Part shown: positions 32,795 through 34,933 of the stretch, piece after piece
Layout: each line of letters opens with the position of its first letter
How positions within the stretch are numbered: the first letter of the stretch is position 1
Assembly: GCA_035288965.1 (NCBI GenBank)
Contig: DATDYQ010000060.1
Coordinates: forward strand, 1-34,933
Length of the DNA stretch: 34,933 nucleotides
From: DATDYQ01 sp035288965
GTDB taxonomy: Archaea > Nanobdellota > Nanobdellia > SCGC-AAA011-G17 > JAGVZF01
Direction: 5' to 3'
Notes under the pieces: generated by a model
The model's input: the letters and a program-made list of their open reading frames with translations, nothing else
Told to the model about the DNA's origin: nothing
The model's database searches: none
Translations under genes and position numbers: made by a program

Positions 32795-33402
32795 TAAACA
32801 TGTCCATTATCATTAATCTTCATTGGCCACCATAATCCATTATTATATCTTAGTTGTGTAATGCTTGCATTATCAATCATTATCCTCCATGTTATTCTAT
32901 GGTCTAAATTCATCAACCTTCTCAATAAACATTTTATTGCAACGCCATGCGTATAAAAAGCGGTTATTTTATTTCCATTATTAATAACATTCTTCTTAAC
33001 AACATCATAAATTCTTTCTTCAACTTCAGCCTGTGATTCTCCATTTGGTGCTTTAAAATTCCAACAATCCTTATCTATTTCCATTAATGTTTCTTTATTA
33101 TAAGCTTCTTCTCTTAATTTTCCAACCCAATCCCCTTGATCTAATTCTTGTAAATTTTCAGAGATTATTATATCATCAAGATTATAATTAACAGACAATT
33201 TTGCTGTTTCTAATGCCCTTATTGCAGGCGAAGAATAAACTTTATCAAATTTTATTTTTTCTCTCTTTAAACGCGTTTCTAAATACATTGCTTGTTTTAT
33301 TCCGTTTTTAGTCAATGGAGAATTATTAGATCTTCCCCAAATTAAATAGCTATTTATATTATTTTCACATTCTGCATGTCTTATCAAGTATAAATCAATC
33401 AT
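32791..33402 (-). CDS. Histidine phosphatase (phosphoglycerate mutase-like)
   Basis: The 203-residue product has the catalytic LIRHAECENN motif (His9), SPLTKNGIKQA, VYSSPAIRALETA, ELDQGDWVG and FYTHGVAIKCLLRRL with the second catalytic histidine. These are the marks of branch 1 histidine phosphatases; the substrate is not predictable. ATG 33402 overlaps the PHP gene stop as ATGA and has AGGTGG 3 bases upstream. An ATG two codons earlier is weaker. Confidence 0.92.
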   Translation of the reverse strand: MIDLYLIRHAECENNINSYLIWGRSNNSPLTKNGIKQAMYLETRLKREKIKFDKVYSSPAIRALETAKLSVNYNLDDIIISENLQELDQGDWVGKLREEAYNKETLMEIDKDCWNFKAPNGESQAEVEERIYDVVKKNVINNGNKITAFYTHGVAIKCLLRRLMNLDHRITWRIMIDNASITQLRYNNGLWWPMKINDNGHVY

Positions 33403-34235
33403 TTCCACCTATCTATTAATTCCCCCAAGTTTTCTATATTATTCTCTTCTTTTCCTAATAAAAATCTATTAGTTCCAGGTCTATGAAAATCAGATCCGTA
33501 AGTTAATGGAATCTTTCTTTTTATTGCATATTCAGTATAATACTTGCTCTTCTCATTGTAATTTGGTTGATGTTCAAGTGCGTCTAATCTTTCCTCAAGT
33601 AATTTCTCAATTTCACTATCTTCTTTAACATCTCTAAATGGATGAGCTAATATCGCAATTCCTCCCGCATTATGGACTTGTTCTATTGCTTCCTTTGATT
33701 CAATATAATATTTTTTTTCTATCTTTCCAGCTAAGCCTTTATCTTTTAGATAATAATCAAATAAATCTTCTGTTGTAGCTCCTGGATTAGTCTTATTGAT
33801 GTATTCAGAAGTTTCAGAATCTTGTAGCATAGTCATCAAAATGTTATATTTTCCCAATCTAGAATATGGAAATGCTCGCTCTACTTTTTCTAAGTTAATT
33901 GGTATTTCATATTCTCTAAGCTTATCTATTCTCTGTTGACAAACTTTTCTCTGTAAATCTCTGATATAACCTAAAAATCCTAAAAACTCTTTGTTTTCTG
34001 GGTCAAAATTAATTCCAAGGATATGATAATCCTTTGTTGTCATTTCAACCCCAGGGATTAATTTAATATTCCATTTATTTGCTTCATCTATCGCTCTTAA
34101 ATAACCATTAATATTGTCATGGTCGGTTATAGCAAATACATCTATATTCTTTAATTTAACAACTCTAACCAGGCTCTTAGGATCTAATGATCCATCAGAA
34201 TACATTGTGTGCATGTGTAAGTCGACGTGTGTCAT
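33399..34235 (-). CDS. PHP-family metal-dependent phosphoesterase (RNase AM/TrpH-like)
   Basis: The 278-residue protein has the PHP motifs HVDLHMHTMYSDGS, FAITDHDNINGY, IPGVEMTT, a ILAHPFRD segment and TYGSDFHRPGTN. Together these bind a trinuclear metal cluster. The closest described relatives are the YciV/TrpH group (5'-3' exoribonuclease RNase AM in E. coli, about 290 residues). It is the first gene of a two-gene unit with the histidine phosphatase. An ATAAATAT box (34258-34265) ends 22 bases upstream. Confidence 0.88.
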   Translation of the reverse strand: MTHVDLHMHTMYSDGSLDPKSLVRVVKLKNIDVFAITDHDNINGYLRAIDEANKWNIKLIPGVEMTTKDYHILGINFDPENKEFLGFLGYIRDLQRKVCQQRIDKLREYEIPINLEKVERAFPYSRLGKYNILMTMLQDSETSEYINKTNPGATTEDLFDYYLKDKGLAGKIEKKYYIESKEAIEQVHNAGGIAILAHPFRDVKEDSEIEKLLEERLDALEHQPNYNEKSKYYTEYAIKRKIPLTYGSDFHRPGTNRFLLGKEENNIENLGELIDRWK

Positions 34236-34298
34236 AATAATCTGTGAACAATAGGAATATTTATATATTTCTTATATTATTTATATCAATTATATAAA

Positions 34299-34933
34299 AT
34301 GAAAAGAAAAGTAATAAAACAAGCAAATCAGGCATTCACAATAACATTACCAATAAATTGGGTAAGAAAGAATAGTATTAATAAAAATTCAGAAGTAGAT
34401 GTCACAATAGTAGAAAAATCCTTGATTATTAACTCAGATAATCCTATTTCTGGTGGTTCCATCAAAGTTAACTTCACCAATCTTCATCAAAGGAATATCT
34501 ATAGGCATATTGTTGCTCTCTATGCAAAGGGAATTGATGAAATAGAAATAACTTCTGATAAAGATATCTCATCTTTGATTATGAAAACTCTTAACTCCCT
34601 AATTGGATATGCTTTAATCGCTCATAAAAAAGATATTTACACGATAAAAGAATTTGGTTCTGGTACTTATCAAAATTTAGATGAAATATTTAAACGGGTT
34701 TTCCAAATGATCCTATTGTTTTATGATGCTGCTATAAAAGATATTTTTGGAGAAGAAAAAGAAACTATAGATAACTTATTAGCAAGAGATTTAGAAGTAA
34801 ATAAATTTTGTTTTTATCTACAAAGAGCAATCAATAAGATGTCTTACCAAGATCCGATAAATGGAAGGATATTATTTACATATTCTTACGTATTAGAAAA
34901 AATAAGTGATGAAATAGAAAGATTATGGAGATT
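34299..34933 (+). CDS. PhoU-like regulator with N-terminal AbrB-type domain, partial
   Basis: The frame opens at ATG 34299 and runs off the right edge with 211 complete codons. The first ~45 residues (KRKVIKQANQAFTITLPINW, then VDVTIVEKS) are a SpoVT/AbrB-like hairpin. The later helices (NLDEIFKRVFQMILLFYDAA, FYLQRAINKMSYQD) resemble PhoU repeats. Archaeal AbrB-PhoU proteins are phosphate-uptake regulators. The C-terminus is missing, so assignment is provisional. A CTTATATTA stretch (34271-34279) about 20 bases upstream may be the promoter. Confidence 0.75.
   Translation, partial: MKRKVIKQANQAFTITLPINWVRKNSINKNSEVDVTIVEKSLIINSDNPISGGSIKVNFTNLHQRNIYRHIVALYAKGIDEIEITSDKDISSLIMKTLNSLIGYALIAHKKDIYTIKEFGSGTYQNLDEIFKRVFQMILLFYDAAIKDIFGEEKETIDNLLARDLEVNKFCFYLQRAINKMSYQDPINGRILFTYSYVLEKISDEIERLWR

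Noticed and set aside
1..34933. CRISPR array, insertion sequence or prophage
   Set aside because: No regularly spaced repeats, transposase motifs or phage structural genes were seen. The only repeats are short operator-like sites, a 48-base tandem copy and the msrA start copy.

Overview
This AT-rich window is archaeal and looks like a DPANN-type archaeon (Woesearchaeota/Pacearchaeota-like). Direct markers are ribosomal proteins eL42 (L44e) and eS27 (S27e), aIF2-alpha, Nop10, a GINS subunit, archaeal Pelota, aEF-1beta, EndoQ, a geranylgeranyl-reductase-family enzyme, an archaeal prepilin peptidase, and a tRNA with a bulge-helix-bulge intron. The DPANN placement is inference. It rests on very tight packing, large 'TGYA'-type surface proteins and the HTH family beside one of them. 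No gap between genes exceeds about 170 bases, and no rRNA, CRISPR array or insertion sequence was seen.

Left part (1-7143, minus strand): a giant secreted or surface protein runs off the left edge with at least 1455 codons. Its gene overlaps a small HTH gene preceded by operator-like palindromes. Next come truD (tRNA pseudouridine synthase) and a secreted protein with a C-terminal domain like bacterial type IX secretion sorting domains. At 7260-10078 (plus) lies a translation/replication operon: gins51, rpl44e, rps27e, aif2a, nop10 and a PAC2 protein, mostly joined by 4-base or longer overlaps. At 10075-16004 (minus), four membrane or lipoprotein genes of unknown function sit upstream of EndoQ as one compact transcription unit.

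Middle (16058-25735): Pelota, a candidate AbrB-type toxin-antitoxin pair, a tyrosine-rich secreted protein with a strong Shine-Dalgarno site, a small HExxH protein, the GGR-family flavoenzyme, prepilin peptidase, a HIT protein lacking the catalytic histidine, and carA-carB (carbamoyl phosphate synthesis).

Right part (25789-34933): a tandem VOC protein, a VapBC-like pair, aEF-1beta with its Zn-ribbon partner, tRNA-Arg(GCG), a membrane protein, a RelBE-like pair, a PurO-like enzyme, msrA-msrB, a nucleotidyltransferase (RmlA-like), a micro-ORF copying the msrA start, a frameshifted Imm-5-like gene, a nucleotidase-like HAD protein, a histidine phosphatase, a PHP phosphoesterase and a partial PhoU-like regulator.

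Three window-wide patterns stand out. Many transcripts appear leaderless, with a TATA box 20-25 bases before the ATG. Two divergent pairs appear to share a single palindromic TTTATAAA box. Five of six convergent gene pairs interlock through a 4-base shared stop (TTAA or CTAA).
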